Source: Solirubrobacterales bacterium (GTDB taxonomy: Bacteria; Actinomycetota; Thermoleophilia; Solirubrobacterales; 70-9). From it: a DNA stretch of 64,000 bases. The DNA is taken from assembly GCA_021155855.1 (NCBI GenBank), contig JAJNAZ010000006.1, forward strand, positions 31,680 to 95,679, given 5' to 3'. The translations under genes were made by a program, and so were the position numbers. Below the pieces are notes generated by a model. It saw nothing but the letters and a program-made list of their open reading frames with translations. It was not told the DNA's origin and did no database searches. Within the stretch, counting starts at the first letter, position 1. Every line of letters starts with the position of its first letter. This document shows positions 51,180 to 60,193 of this stretch, in pieces.

Positions 51180-52721
51180 ATGATGTCGAGGTCACTGCCC
51201 AGAGACGCGAGTCGCGCCGCCCGCCCAGGGGTCGTCTACCTCGTCGGCGCCGGTCCCGGCGATCCGGGGCTGGTGACGGTGAGGGCGCTGGAGCTGGTCG
51301 CGTCCGCCGACGTCGTCCTCCACGACCGCCTGATCGGTGCCGGGATCCTCGAGCAGGCCCGCGACGACGCCGAGTTGATCTACGTCGGCAAGCGGCCGGG
51401 CGAACCTGCGGTCGCCCAGGGGGAGATCGAGTCCTTGCTGATCGAGCACGGGCGGACGGGCCGCAGCGTGGTCCGGCTCAAGGGAGGCGACCCGTTCGTG
51501 TTCGGGCGCGGCGGCGAGGAGGCGGAGGCGCTGGCGGCCGCCGGCGTCGGCTTCGAGGTCGTCCCCGGGGTCACCGCGGGGGTCGCCGCGCCCGCCTACG
51601 CCGGGATCCCGGTCACCCATCGCGACGACGCCTCGGCGGTCGCCTTCGTCACCGGCCACGAGGATCCGAGCAAGGACGAGACGGCGCTCGACTGGGCGGC
51701 GCTCGCCCGCTTTCCGGGCACGCTCGTCCTCTACATGGGGGTGGGCAACCTGCCGGCGATCGCCGAGCGGCTCGAGGGCGCCGGGCGCGATCCGGCCGAG
51801 CCGGCAGCCGCGATCGAGCGCGGCACCCACGCCGGCCAGCGAACGGTCGGCTCGACCCTCGCCGGGCTTCCCGACGCGGTCGCCGAGGCCGGTCTGGGAG
51901 CGCCGGCGATCCTTCTGTTCGGGCCGGTCGCGGCACGCCGCGACGCAATCGCCTGGCTCGAGCGCCGGCCACTGCACGGAAGGCGGGTGGTCGTCACCCG
52001 TGCCCGCGCGCAGGCAAGCGGGCTGGCCGCGACCCTGCGGGCGCTCGGCGCCGAAGTGGTCGAGCTGCCGGCGATCCGGATCGAGCCGCGCCTCGACGCG
52101 GCCGAGGTCCGCGACGCGGTCGCCGACCTGCACACCTACGCGCTCGTCTGTCTGACCAGCCCGAACGGGGTGCGGCTGCTGTTCGAGGCGATGGCGACGC
52201 GCGGTCGCGACGCTCGGGCGCTCGCCAACGCCACCGTCGCCGCGATCGGCCCCGGCACCGCCGCCGCGCTGGCCGACCGCGGGCTGATCGCCGACATCGT
52301 CCCCGACCGCTTCGTCGCCGAGGCCCTGGTCGAGGCGCTCGCCGCGGTCGAGGTTCGTGATCGCCCGGTGCTGGTCGCCCGCGCCGCCGAGGCCCGCGAC
52401 GTGCTGCCCGACGCACTCGCCGAGCGCGGCGCGAAGGTCGATGTGGTCGCCCTCTACGAGACGGTGCGCGAGGACCCCGACCCGGCCGCAATCGACGCCG
52501 CCGCGGGCGCCGACTACGTCACCTTCACCTCGTCGTCGACGGTCCGCAACCTGTTCGACGCGATCGGCGACCGGTTTCCTCGCAACGCCCGCATCGTCTC
52601 GATCGGCCCGGTCACCAGCCAGGCCGTCCGCGACGCCGGGCTCACCGTCGACGTCGAGGCCCGCCGCCACGACCCGGCGGGGCTGGTCGAGGCGCTGGTG
52701 GCGGACGCCGGCCGCGGGTAG
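51180..52721 (+). CDS. cobA-hemD: Fused uroporphyrinogen-III C-methyltransferase and uroporphyrinogen-III synthase
   Basis: A 513-residue two-domain enzyme. The first 255 or so residues are a SAM-dependent methyltransferase (VYLVGAGPGDPGLVTVRAL, VRLKGGDPFVFGRGGEEAEAL, ERGTHAGQRT), leading to siroheme/cobalamin precursors. The rest is HemD (GRRVVVTRARAQASGLA, VCLTSPNGVRLL, VTFTSSSTVRNLF), closing the ring of hydroxymethylbilane. The fusion is common in actinobacteria and clostridia. ATG 51180 or 51183. hemB does not follow. Confidence 0.94.
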   Translation: MMSRSLPRDASRAARPGVVYLVGAGPGDPGLVTVRALELVASADVVLHDRLIGAGILEQARDDAELIYVGKRPGEPAVAQGEIESLLIEHGRTGRSVVRLKGGDPFVFGRGGEEAEALAAAGVGFEVVPGVTAGVAAPAYAGIPVTHRDDASAVAFVTGHEDPSKDETALDWAALARFPGTLVLYMGVGNLPAIAERLEGAGRDPAEPAAAIERGTHAGQRTVGSTLAGLPDAVAEAGLGAPAILLFGPVAARRDAIAWLERRPLHGRRVVVTRARAQASGLAATLRALGAEVVELPAIRIEPRLDAAEVRDAVADLHTYALVCLTSPNGVRLLFEAMATRGRDARALANATVAAIGPGTAAALADRGLIADIVPDRFVAEALVEALAAVEVRDRPVLVARAAEARDVLPDALAERGAKVDVVALYETVREDPDPAAIDAAAGADYVTFTSSSTVRNLFDAIGDRFPRNARIVSIGPVTSQAVRDAGLTVDVEARRHDPAGLVEALVADAGRG

Positions 52722-52729
52722 TCCTGGCC

Positions 52730-52735
52730 TAAATT
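52730..52735 (+). promoter_or_regulatory. -10 element of the SAM hydrolase-birA pair
   Basis: TAAATT lies 9 nt before GTG 52745, just after the cobA/hemD stop. Confidence 0.45.
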
Positions 52736-52744
52736 GGGTCGGCG

Positions 52745-53560
52745 GTGGGAGCGCGCCCGATCACCTTCCTCTCCGACTATGGCAGCGACGACGAGTTCGC
52801 CGGCGTCTGCCGGGCGGTGATCGCCCGGCTCGCGCCCGAGGCGCCGGTGGTGGACCTCACCCACGGGATTCGCCGCCACGACGTTCGCCAGGGGGCCGCG
52901 GTGCTCGCGAATACGCTCACCTATGCCCCCGCCGGGGTCCACCTCGCGGTGGTCGACCCGGGCGTGGGCTCGCCGCGCAAGGCGGTCGCACTCCGGGTCG
53001 GCGACGAGGACCGGATGCTCGTTGGGCCCGACAACGGGCTGCTGTCGCTCGCGGTCGCGCGCTTCGGTGGCGCGCTCGAGGCGGCCGATGTCTCCCTTTC
53101 GGCGGTCCGCCTCGAGCCCGTCTCGGCGACCTTCCACGGGCGCGACATCTTTGCCCCGGTCGCCGCGCACCTGGCGCTCGGCGCGACTCCGGGCGAGCTG
53201 GGCGAACCGATCGAGCCCAGTTCGCTGGTCGGCCTCGAGCTCACCGGCCCGGCGGTCGAGCCCGACGCGTGCCTTGCCGCCCAGGTCAGCCACGTCGATC
53301 GCTTCGGCAACGTCGTCCTTCTCGCGGGTGCCGAGCACGCCGCCGACGCCGGCCTGGGACTCGGTCGGGCGCTCACGCTCGAGGCCGGCGAGGAGCGCCA
53401 TGAGATCGCCTACGCGCTCACCTTCGTCGACCTCCCCGCGGACGAGCTCCTGCTCTACCTGGGCTCGTTCGGCAACCTCACCCTGGCGGTCAACCGCGCC
53501 AGTGCCGCCGACCGGCTCGGTCTCGGACCTGGTGATGCCGTGGTGCTGCGGCCGGTGTGA
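52745..53560 (+). CDS. SAM hydroxide adenosyltransferase (DUF62 family)
   Basis: A 271-residue protein of the family that hydrolyses S-adenosylmethionine to adenosine and methionine and is related to fluorinase. FLSDYGSDDEFAGVCRAVI, VVDLTHGIRRHDVRQGA, AVVDPGVGSPRKAVAL and GPDNGLLSLAV form the SAM site; the C-terminal barrel has HVDRFGNVVLL. The Asp-His-Arg hydroxide-activating set typical of hydrolases appears present. Placed after a SAM-using methyltransferase, it may tune SAM use (inference). Overlaps birA (GTGA). Confidence 0.92.
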   Translation: MGARPITFLSDYGSDDEFAGVCRAVIARLAPEAPVVDLTHGIRRHDVRQGAAVLANTLTYAPAGVHLAVVDPGVGSPRKAVALRVGDEDRMLVGPDNGLLSLAVARFGGALEAADVSLSAVRLEPVSATFHGRDIFAPVAAHLALGATPGELGEPIEPSSLVGLELTGPAVEPDACLAAQVSHVDRFGNVVLLAGAEHAADAGLGLGRALTLEAGEERHEIAYALTFVDLPADELLLYLGSFGNLTLAVNRASAADRLGLGPGDAVVLRPV

Positions 53561-54270
53561 CCGCGTTCGGCAGCCCGCACCTGCACCTTCGGCTCGCCGA
53601 CTCGACCAACGAGCGGGGGCGCGAGCTCGCCGAGCGCGGCGCCCCGACCGGTACCGTCGTCACCGCCGCCGAGCAGAGCGCCGGCCGCGGCCGGCGAGGG
53701 AGGGCGTGGTCGGCGCCGGCGGGGCGGGCGCTGCTCTACTCGGCGATCCTGCGGCCGCTCGGACCCGAGCATGCGCTGTTGCCGCTCGCCGCGCCGGTCG
53801 CGGTCTGCGAGGCGATCGAGGCCGTGGCCCCGGTCGCCTGCGCGATCAAGTGGCCGAACGATGTCTGGATCGCGCAGCGCAAGGTCGCGGGTGTCCTGAT
53901 CGAGACGCGGCCCCCGGAGTGGGCTGTGATCGGGATCGGGGTCAATGTCGCGATCGCCGAGCAGGACTTCCCAGCCGACTTGCGCTGGCCCGCGACCTCG
54001 ATCGGCGGCGGGATCGAGATCGGCGCCGTGCGCGACGCGGTTTCGCTCGCGCTCGGCGAGTGGGTCGAGACGCCCGAGACGGTCGTGCTTGACGCGTTTC
54101 GCAAACGCGACGCGCTCAGCGGCCACGAGGTCGAGTGGGAGGGGTCCGCGATCGAGACCGGCCGCGGCGTCGCCGCCGGGATCGACGAGCGCGGCAACAT
54201 CGTCGTCGAGCGCGAAGACGGCGAGCGGCTCAGCCTCGGATCCGGCGAGGTCAGCCTACGGCCCGGCTGA
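53557..54270 (+). CDS. birA: Biotin-[acetyl-CoA-carboxylase] ligase
   Basis: A 237-residue class I biotin ligase with no DNA-binding domain, so it is not a repressor. LADSTNERGRELAERGAPTG, AEQSAGRGRRGRAWSAP (biotinyl-AMP loop), IKWPNDVWIAQRKVAGVLIE and GIGVNVAI are the family sites, followed by a C-terminal SH3-like domain. It loads biotin onto carboxylases. Confidence 0.94.
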   Translation: MTAFGSPHLHLRLADSTNERGRELAERGAPTGTVVTAAEQSAGRGRRGRAWSAPAGRALLYSAILRPLGPEHALLPLAAPVAVCEAIEAVAPVACAIKWPNDVWIAQRKVAGVLIETRPPEWAVIGIGVNVAIAEQDFPADLRWPATSIGGGIEIGAVRDAVSLALGEWVETPETVVLDAFRKRDALSGHEVEWEGSAIETGRGVAAGIDERGNIVVEREDGERLSLGSGEVSLRPG

Positions 54271-54281
54271 CACCCGCGCGT

Positions 54282-54653
54282 TCAGCCCTCGGGGCGGTGG
54301 CAGACGGCCTCGATGTTGTTGCCGTCCGGGTCGAGCACGAAGGCGCCGTAGTAGTGCTCGTGGTAGATCGGGCGCGGACCGGGCTCGCCGTTGTCGCGTC
54401 CGCCCGCCGCCAGGGCGGCAGCGTGAAAGGCGTCGACGGTGGCGCGGTCGGGCGCCGCGAAGGCGATGTGAGCGGACGGCGTCACCCGTTCGCGTGCGGC
54501 GATCCAGAAGTAGGGCTTCTGATCGTCGCCGAATCCGCAGGCGACGCCCTCGACCTCCATCAGCGGCTTGATCCCCAGCGGCGCCAGCGCGTCGACATAG
54601 AAGCTGCGCGCGGAGCCGAGGTCCCCGACGTTGACGCCGACGTGGTCGAGCAT
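54282..54653 (-). CDS. VOC family (glyoxalase/bleomycin-resistance fold) protein
   Basis: A 123-residue protein: MLDHVGVNVGDLGSARSFYVDAL, IAFAAPDRATVDAFHAAALAAGG, YYGAFVLDPDGNNIEAVCH. Standard VOC dimer unit; ligand unknown. Its ATG is 2 nt after the helicase stop, so it is the second gene of that operon. Confidence 0.87.
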   Translation of the reverse strand: MLDHVGVNVGDLGSARSFYVDALAPLGIKPLMEVEGVACGFGDDQKPYFWIAARERVTPSAHIAFAAPDRATVDAFHAAALAAGGRDNGEPGPRPIYHEHYYGAFVLDPDGNNIEAVCHRPEG

Positions 54654-54655
54654 GG

Positions 54656-57160
54656 CTACGCGGCCTCCTCGGTCTTGCCTTCCGACCGTGCGGACGTGTC
54701 ATCGGCCTTGTCCTCGCGCTCGGGCGGCTCGGCGAGCTTCTCGCGCTCGGGCGCCTCGCGGTTGCTGCCGTCGCGCTTCGACCGCCGGCGCCGGCGCTTG
54801 CCGCCTTTGGGGAAGTTGTGCAGCAGCTCACGGGCTACGGCCGAGGGCTTTCTCGCCATCCGCATCCGCGCCCCCCGCAGAACCTCCTCGGCTTCCGGGG
54901 TGTGGGCGACCGCCGCCGCGAGCAGCGCGACCGCGAGCCGGCGGTCCTGCTGGCGGGCGGCGTGCACGATCCGCCGCGCGTTGCGACCGTGGGCGCGGCC
55001 GGAGGAGTTCACGAACAACCCCAGCAGGCGCTTGGTTTCGGGCCAGCGCTGGACCGCGTACTCCTCGTGCAGCTCGCGGCTCACCGCCGCCAGGCGCCAG
55101 ACCCACGCCTGGGCCTGGTCGCGGCGCCCGATGCGGCGCTCGGCGAGCGCCTGCAGGAGCACCTTCGCCCCTGCGCGGCGCTCGTCCCGCGGCCAGGTGG
55201 CGACGACGTCGACCGCGTCGTCGAAGGGCTCGGCCTCGCGCAGGGCGGCGACCTCGGCGAGGGCCTTCAGCCGCAGCTGGTGGTTGCGGTTTCGCTGCAG
55301 GCAGGTGAGCAGGAAGCGCCGCCGCAGCTCCTTCGCCTGATCGTGCTGGATCATCGCCTTCGCGCGGCGCCAGTTGTTGGCGGTGACCCGAGCCCCGGCG
55401 AGCGCCGCCCAGGCATGCTGCTCGGAATAGTTGAGGTTCTCGACCGCGATTCGCCAGAGCTCGCGCTCGAGCACGTGCAAACGCCGCTCGGGGTCCGCCG
55501 AGACGGGCACCACGCGGCGTTCGACCCGCACCCGGCGGCCGCGGCCGCGGCGAACCGGGCCGACGACGATCGCACCGCCGCGGTAGACGTCGCGGTTGAG
55601 GAGGCTGTGCAGGGTGACGATCGTCTCGTCGTGGGTGGTCGCCGGGTGAACGAAGTCGATCACCAGGCCCGCTTCCTTGCCGGGGTTGCGGCGGGTGACC
55701 CGGCCGACGCGCTGCTGATAGACGCGCCGCGAAGCGGTTGGCGCGAGGTGCATGCAGATCGTCGCCCGGGGCGAGTTCCAGCCCTCGGCGAGCAGCATCG
55801 CGTTGCAGAGCACATCGACCTCGCCGCGCTCGAACGCGGCGAGGATCTCGGTCAGCTCGCGCTTCGGCGTCTCACCGGAGACTGCCCGCGCGTTGATGCC
55901 GGCATTGCGGAAGGCCTTGGCGACGTTGTTGGCGTGCTGGACGCCGGCGGTATAGACGACGCCGGGCACCCGTCGGAAGCGCGACTGGTACAGGTCCGCG
56001 ACGGCGACGTTGAAGGGCTCCTGGTCGAGCAGTGCGGCCAGCTCTTCCTGGTCGAAGTCCTGGTCGACCTCGCCGCGTCGAAGGGGCACCTTGGCGATCG
56101 TTCGCACGCCGGGCCCGGGCGGGATCCGGATGCAGCGAAGCGGCGCGATCACCCCCCGGCGCGCCGCCTGGGCGAGGTCGAAGCGCGAGGTCTGGGTCGG
56201 GAACAGGTCGGCGACGTGGCGGGCGATCAGCGCCCCGGTCGCGGTCATGCCGATGAACACCGGCCCGGTCCAGTTGCGGATCGTGGCGCTGGTCTTCTCG
56301 CCGAGCGCCGTGTGGGCCTCGTCGCAGATCACGATCGAGTAGGCGTCCGAGACCTGGCCAGCGTTGCGCACGAACCACTGGTAGGTCTCGACCGTCACCG
56401 GGCCGTAGGGGTGGTCGGCCCCGTCGAGCAGCGCCGGCGAGAGCCGCTCCTTGTAACCGCGATCGGAGATCTCGCCGATGAACTGGTCGACGAGGTTGCG
56501 GCGATGGGTGAGGATCAGCACGCCGCCGGTGCGCGAGGCCTCGACGAAGCCCACCGCCGCGACGGTCTTGCCCGCTCCGGTCGCGTGCTCGAACCAGAAC
56601 CGGCGGCTCGCACCCGGGTCCTCGGGCGCCTCCTCGATCAGCTCGGCCTCGGCGGCCTCGGCCTCGTCCCAGTCCTGCGGCTCCTCGTCGGGCGCGAGCA
56701 GGTCGTCCTCGTCGTCGAGCTTCGCATCTCCGTTGCCGTTCGCCGGCTCGCCGTTACCCTCGCCCCTGGCCCCGTCGCCGCGCCCGTTGCGCCGCCCCTC
56801 GCCGTCCGGGCCCTCGATCTCGGCCGTGATCGCGGCCAGGGTTCCCGAGAGCGCGTCGACCTGGTGCTCGTTGAGCTCGGCGCCGTCGCGCAGCTCCGGC
56901 TTCGGCTCCCATAGCAGGCGCTCGAGGCCGAGTAGCAGCGAGTAGTCGCGCCGCCACTCGAACGAGGGCACCTCGCGTGCTCGCTCGACCTCGGCCAGGG
57001 CCGCGTCGACGGCTCGGCGTCGCGCGCTCCCCGGCACCAGGTCGGCGATCGTCTCGCCCTCCAGCAGGATCGGCTCACGGGAGAACTCCCGGACCCGCTC
57101 GAGGTCGGCCTCGCTCAGTTCGTTCGCCGTCTCCGCGGCAACGTCAGTGGTATTGGCCAT
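54656..57160 (-). CDS. SF2 (DEAH) helicase with an acidic insert and a novel C-terminal region
   Basis: An 834-residue SF2 helicase: Q-like motif LNEHQVDAL (97-105), Walker A EHATGAGKT (191-199), DEAH box VICDEAHTALG (280-283), SAT-like GMTATG, motif IV YTAGVQHANNVAKAF, motif V LLAEGWNSP, motif VI YQQRVGRVTRRN (481-492). Between Q motif and Walker A sits an insert (about 117-185) rich in Asp, Glu and Gly. The last 290 residues are helical with a Lys/Arg-rich stretch near the end (GKRRRRRSKRDG) and no match I know. It resembles RadD/type III restriction-like motors; no methylase or nuclease partner is seen. Confidence 0.87.
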   Translation of the reverse strand: MANTTDVAAETANELSEADLERVREFSREPILLEGETIADLVPGSARRRAVDAALAEVERAREVPSFEWRRDYSLLLGLERLLWEPKPELRDGAELNEHQVDALSGTLAAITAEIEGPDGEGRRNGRGDGARGEGNGEPANGNGDAKLDDEDDLLAPDEEPQDWDEAEAAEAELIEEAPEDPGASRRFWFEHATGAGKTVAAVGFVEASRTGGVLILTHRRNLVDQFIGEISDRGYKERLSPALLDGADHPYGPVTVETYQWFVRNAGQVSDAYSIVICDEAHTALGEKTSATIRNWTGPVFIGMTATGALIARHVADLFPTQTSRFDLAQAARRGVIAPLRCIRIPPGPGVRTIAKVPLRRGEVDQDFDQEELAALLDQEPFNVAVADLYQSRFRRVPGVVYTAGVQHANNVAKAFRNAGINARAVSGETPKRELTEILAAFERGEVDVLCNAMLLAEGWNSPRATICMHLAPTASRRVYQQRVGRVTRRNPGKEAGLVIDFVHPATTHDETIVTLHSLLNRDVYRGGAIVVGPVRRGRGRRVRVERRVVPVSADPERRLHVLERELWRIAVENLNYSEQHAWAALAGARVTANNWRRAKAMIQHDQAKELRRRFLLTCLQRNRNHQLRLKALAEVAALREAEPFDDAVDVVATWPRDERRAGAKVLLQALAERRIGRRDQAQAWVWRLAAVSRELHEEYAVQRWPETKRLLGLFVNSSGRAHGRNARRIVHAARQQDRRLAVALLAAAVAHTPEAEEVLRGARMRMARKPSAVARELLHNFPKGGKRRRRRSKRDGSNREAPEREKLAEPPEREDKADDTSARSEGKTEEAA

Positions 57161-57330
57161 GGGAAAGGGGAAACTGTGAATCCCGCGCTCGCGCTGATCC
57201 GGGTGGTGGATGACGAGCGAAGTAAGCTCGGAAGGGTGGGCGCCGGGCCGAGAACCCCTCCGGCCGGACCGACGTCCCCCGCGGTCCAAGAACACGGGAC
57301 CGAGATGAATTGAACCACACCCGGCAGGCG

Positions 57331-57936
57331 ATGGGTTTCCGAATCACGAAGACGGTCGCAATCAGTGTGTTGCTGGTCGCGATTTGCACGGCGGCGGTCG
57401 TCTACGCGTTCGCGTCCGGCGAGGACTCGGTCGACCCCGGCGCGGGCAACCCGGAGTCGGCGGCGAGCGATTATGAAGCGGCGCTCGCCGACGCGCCGAA
57501 GCCGCTCGGGGATCTGTACGCGCGGGGCGACGCGTTGCTCGAGGGGGGCGCCGCGGCGTTCGAGGCACGGCTCGCCGAGCTTCGCGGATACCCGGTCGTG
57601 GTCAACAAGTGGGCGTCGTGGTGCGGGCCCTGCCGGTTCGAGTTTCCGTTCTTTCAGTCGCAGGCCGCCGCCAGGGGCGCCGAGGTTGCGTTCATCGGGG
57701 TCGACTCCGACGATTCGCCCGACGCCGCCAGGACCTTCCTCGAGGAGCTCCCGCTGCCGTACCCGAGCTTCAGCGATCCCGACCAGGAGATCGCCCGCCT
57801 GTTCAACGCCCGCGAGTTCCCCTCCACCGCCTTTTACGACGCCGACGGCGAGCTCGTCTACGTGCGGCGGGGCGGCTACCCGTCCGAGGACGAGCTCGCC
57901 GCCGACCTCGACCGCTACGCGGACCCAGACGGTTGA
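57331..57936 (+). CDS. TlpA/ResA-like membrane-anchored thioredoxin
   Basis: A 201-residue protein with an N-terminal membrane anchor (TVAISVLLVAICTAAVVYAFA) and an external thioredoxin fold: VVNKWASWCGPCRFEFPFF (C98, C101), IGVDSDDSPDAARTFLEE, and cis-Pro loop AREFPSTAFYDADG. Such proteins reduce disulfides outside the membrane, often apocytochrome c; the ccm genes 10 kb away fit that. ATG 57331 was chosen; the upstream in-frame TTG 57310 is weaker. Confidence 0.9.
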   Translation: MGFRITKTVAISVLLVAICTAAVVYAFASGEDSVDPGAGNPESAASDYEAALADAPKPLGDLYARGDALLEGGAAAFEARLAELRGYPVVVNKWASWCGPCRFEFPFFQSQAAARGAEVAFIGVDSDDSPDAARTFLEELPLPYPSFSDPDQEIARLFNAREFPSTAFYDADGELVYVRRGGYPSEDELAADLDRYADPDG

Positions 57937-57971
57937 CGCGCACACGCCTATTCGGACCGACCGTCTAGCGG

Positions 57972-57977
57972 AATAAT
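57972..57977 (+). promoter_or_regulatory. -10 element of the nfeD-slipin operon
   Basis: AATAAT ends 6 nt before ATG 57984; leaderless start predicted. Confidence 0.45.
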
Positions 57978-57983
57978 TCACCC

Positions 57984-59321
57984 ATGCGCCCGCGCGCGCA
58001 CATCTGGCTCTGGTCAATCCTGGCCGGGTTGATGATGCTGCTGCCGGGCGCCGTCGGCGCGCAATCCTCGGCGACGGTGCCCTCGATCGAGCTCAGCGGC
58101 ACGATCGACCCGGCGACCGAGAAGTGGATCGGCTCGGCGCTCTCCGACGCGGCCGACGACGACGCCCCGCTGGCGATCCTCCGGCTCGACACCCCCGGAG
58201 GGCTCGACACCTCGATGCGCGAGATCGTCCAGGACATCATCGAGGCGCCGATGCCGGTCGCCGTCTATGTCTCGCCCGACGGCGCCCGCGCGGCCTCGGC
58301 CGGGGTCTTCGTCACCGAGGCCGGCGACGTGGCGGCGATGGCGCCGCAGACCAACATCGGCTCGGCGAGCCCGGTCTCGCTCACCGGCGCCGACATCGAC
58401 TCGGTGCTCGGCGAGAAGATCGAGAACGACGCCGCCGCCTATGCCCGCGCGCTGGCCTCCGAGCACGGACGCAACGGCGAGCTCGCGGCACTGACCGTCA
58501 CCGAGGCCGAGAACCTGACTGCCACCGAGGCGCTCGACGAGCGGCTGATCGACGTCGTCGCCGCCAGCGAGGAGGAGCTGCTCGCCGAGCTCGACGGGTT
58601 CGAGGTCGAAGGGCCGAAGGCGCAGACGCTCGAGACCGCCGGCCTGGTGATCGACGAGCGCGAGATGCCGCTCCAGTACGAGCTGCTGCAGCTGCTGGTG
58701 AACCCGACGGTCGCCTACCTGCTCGTGCTGGTCGGGCTGGTCGGGATCGCGATCGAGGTCTTCAGCCCCGGCCTCTTCATCCCCGGGACGCTGGGCCTGG
58801 TCTCGTTCTTGCTCGGCGCCTACGGGACCGCGCAGCTGCCGGTGACCGCAGCCGGGATCGCCCTGCTGGTGGTCGGGATCGGCTTCATCGTCGCCGAGGC
58901 GCACCTGCCGACGAGCGGCATCCTCGGTGCGGTGGGGGTGGTCGCGCTCGCCCTCTCCGGCCTGCTCCTGTTCGACACCGGGAGCGACTCGTTCGAAGTA
59001 TCGGTACCAGTCGTGATCACCGTCGCCGTGTTACTGGGAGGGTTTTTGGTCTTCGCCACGCAGAAGGTCGTTCAGGCACACCGGCGGCCGAAGCTGACCG
59101 GCTGGGAGGAGCTGATCGGAGCCACGGGCGACGTGCGCGTGCCGCTCGATCCGGTCGGACAGGCATTCGTCGGCGGCGCTCTGTGGCGGGCCACGCTTGC
59201 CGCCGATGCCGCCGACGGCGATGCCGAGCGGGTGCGGGATCGCGGCGCTAGAGTGCGGGTGGAGTCGGTCGAAGGGTTGACGCTTCGCGTCCGCCCGGTT
59301 CAGCAACACTCAGAGGAGTAG
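57984..59321 (+). CDS. nfeD: NfeD-family membrane serine protease (long form)
   Basis: A 445-residue protein: signal peptide, ClpP-like serine protease domain ([18 protein letters not shown]; catalytic Ser in [25 protein letters not shown]), four or so helices ([21 protein letters not shown] onward), and a C-terminal OB-fold NfeD domain ([20 protein letters not shown]). Long NfeD proteins clip the C-terminus of their partner slipin, which is the next gene, 2 nt away. Confidence 0.94.
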   Translation: MRPRAHIWLWSILAGLMMLLPGAVGAQSSATVPSIELSGTIDPATEKWIGSALSDAADDDAPLAILRLDTPGGLDTSMREIVQDIIEAPMPVAVYVSPDGARAASAGVFVTEAGDVAAMAPQTNIGSASPVSLTGADIDSVLGEKIENDAAAYARALASEHGRNGELAALTVTEAENLTATEALDERLIDVVAASEEELLAELDGFEVEGPKAQTLETAGLVIDEREMPLQYELLQLLVNPTVAYLLVLVGLVGIAIEVFSPGLFIPGTLGLVSFLLGAYGTAQLPVTAAGIALLVVGIGFIVAEAHLPTSGILGAVGVVALALSGLLLFDTGSDSFEVSVPVVITVAVLLGGFLVFATQKVVQAHRRPKLTGWEELIGATGDVRVPLDPVGQAFVGGALWRATLAADAADGDAERVRDRGARVRVESVEGLTLRVRPVQQHSEE

Positions 59322-59323
59322 GC

Positions 59324-60193
59324 ATGGTCGGGCTGGTCATCGTCGGGGTCGTCGCCGTCTTGGTGCTGATCCTCCTCGCCTCGGCGATCCGGATCCTGCG
59401 CGAGTACGAGCGCGGGGTGATCTTCCGCCTCGGCCGGCTGATCGCGCAAAAGGGGCCCGGCCTGATCCTGCTGATCCCGATCATCGACCAGATGGTCCGG
59501 GTCGATCTGCGAACGGTGACCCTCAACGTCCCGCCACAGGAGGTGATCACCAAGGACAACGTCACCGTGCGCGTCAATGCGGTCGCCTACTTCCGGGTCG
59601 TCGATCCGAACAAGGCGATCACCGAGGTCGAGAACTTCCTCCTCGCGACCTCGCAGATCGCGCAGACGACACTGCGCTCGGTGCTCGGCAAGGCCGAGCT
59701 CGACGCATTGCTGGCCGAGCGCGAGCGGCTCAACAGCGAGCTGCAGCAGATCATCGACGAGCAGACCGAGCCCTGGGGGGTGAAGGTCTCGACGGTCGAG
59801 GTCAAGGACGTCGAGCTGCCGGCCGAGATGCAGCGCGCGATCGCGCGTCAGGCGGAGGCCGAGCGCGAACGGCGGGCGAAGATCATCGCCGCTGACGGCG
59901 AGTTCCAGGCTGCGGAGAAGCTCTCCCAGGCGGCGAACATCATGAGCGCGAATCCGGCGACCCTGCAGCTTCGCTACCTGCAGACGCTGGTCGAGATCGG
60001 GGTCAACAACTCCACCAACATCGTCTTTCCGCTGCCGATCGACCTGCTCAAGCCGCTGCTCGAGCCCCATGCCCCCTCGAGCGTCGCCCCGCCGGACAAG
60101 GATCAGCCGACGCCCCATTCGGCTCCGGGGGAGATCCCGCCGCCGCCCGACGACATCCCGCCGCCGCCCGACGCGCCTCCTCCCCCGCGCTGA
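59324..60193 (+). CDS. Slipin (stomatin/SPFH family)
   Basis: A 289-residue SPFH membrane protein: N-terminal membrane loop ([18 protein letters not shown]), SPFH domain ([37 protein letters not shown]), coiled-coil ([20 protein letters not shown]) and a Pro-rich tail ([14 protein letters not shown]). Forms membrane microdomain scaffolds and is the usual NfeD partner. Its stop codon overlaps the start of the GalT-like gene by CTGA. Confidence 0.94.
   Translation: MVGLVIVGVVAVLVLILLASAIRILREYERGVIFRLGRLIAQKGPGLILLIPIIDQMVRVDLRTVTLNVPPQEVITKDNVTVRVNAVAYFRVVDPNKAITEVENFLLATSQIAQTTLRSVLGKAELDALLAERERLNSELQQIIDEQTEPWGVKVSTVEVKDVELPAEMQRAIARQAEAERERRAKIIAADGEFQAAEKLSQAANIMSANPATLQLRYLQTLVEIGVNNSTNIVFPLPIDLLKPLLEPHAPSSVAPPDKDQPTPHSAPGEIPPPPDDIPPPPDAPPPPR

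Noticed and set aside
54656..57160. Defence island around the SF2 helicase
   Set aside because: No methylase, nuclease, integrase or phage gene is nearby; flanking genes are housekeeping (birA, NfeD, slipin).
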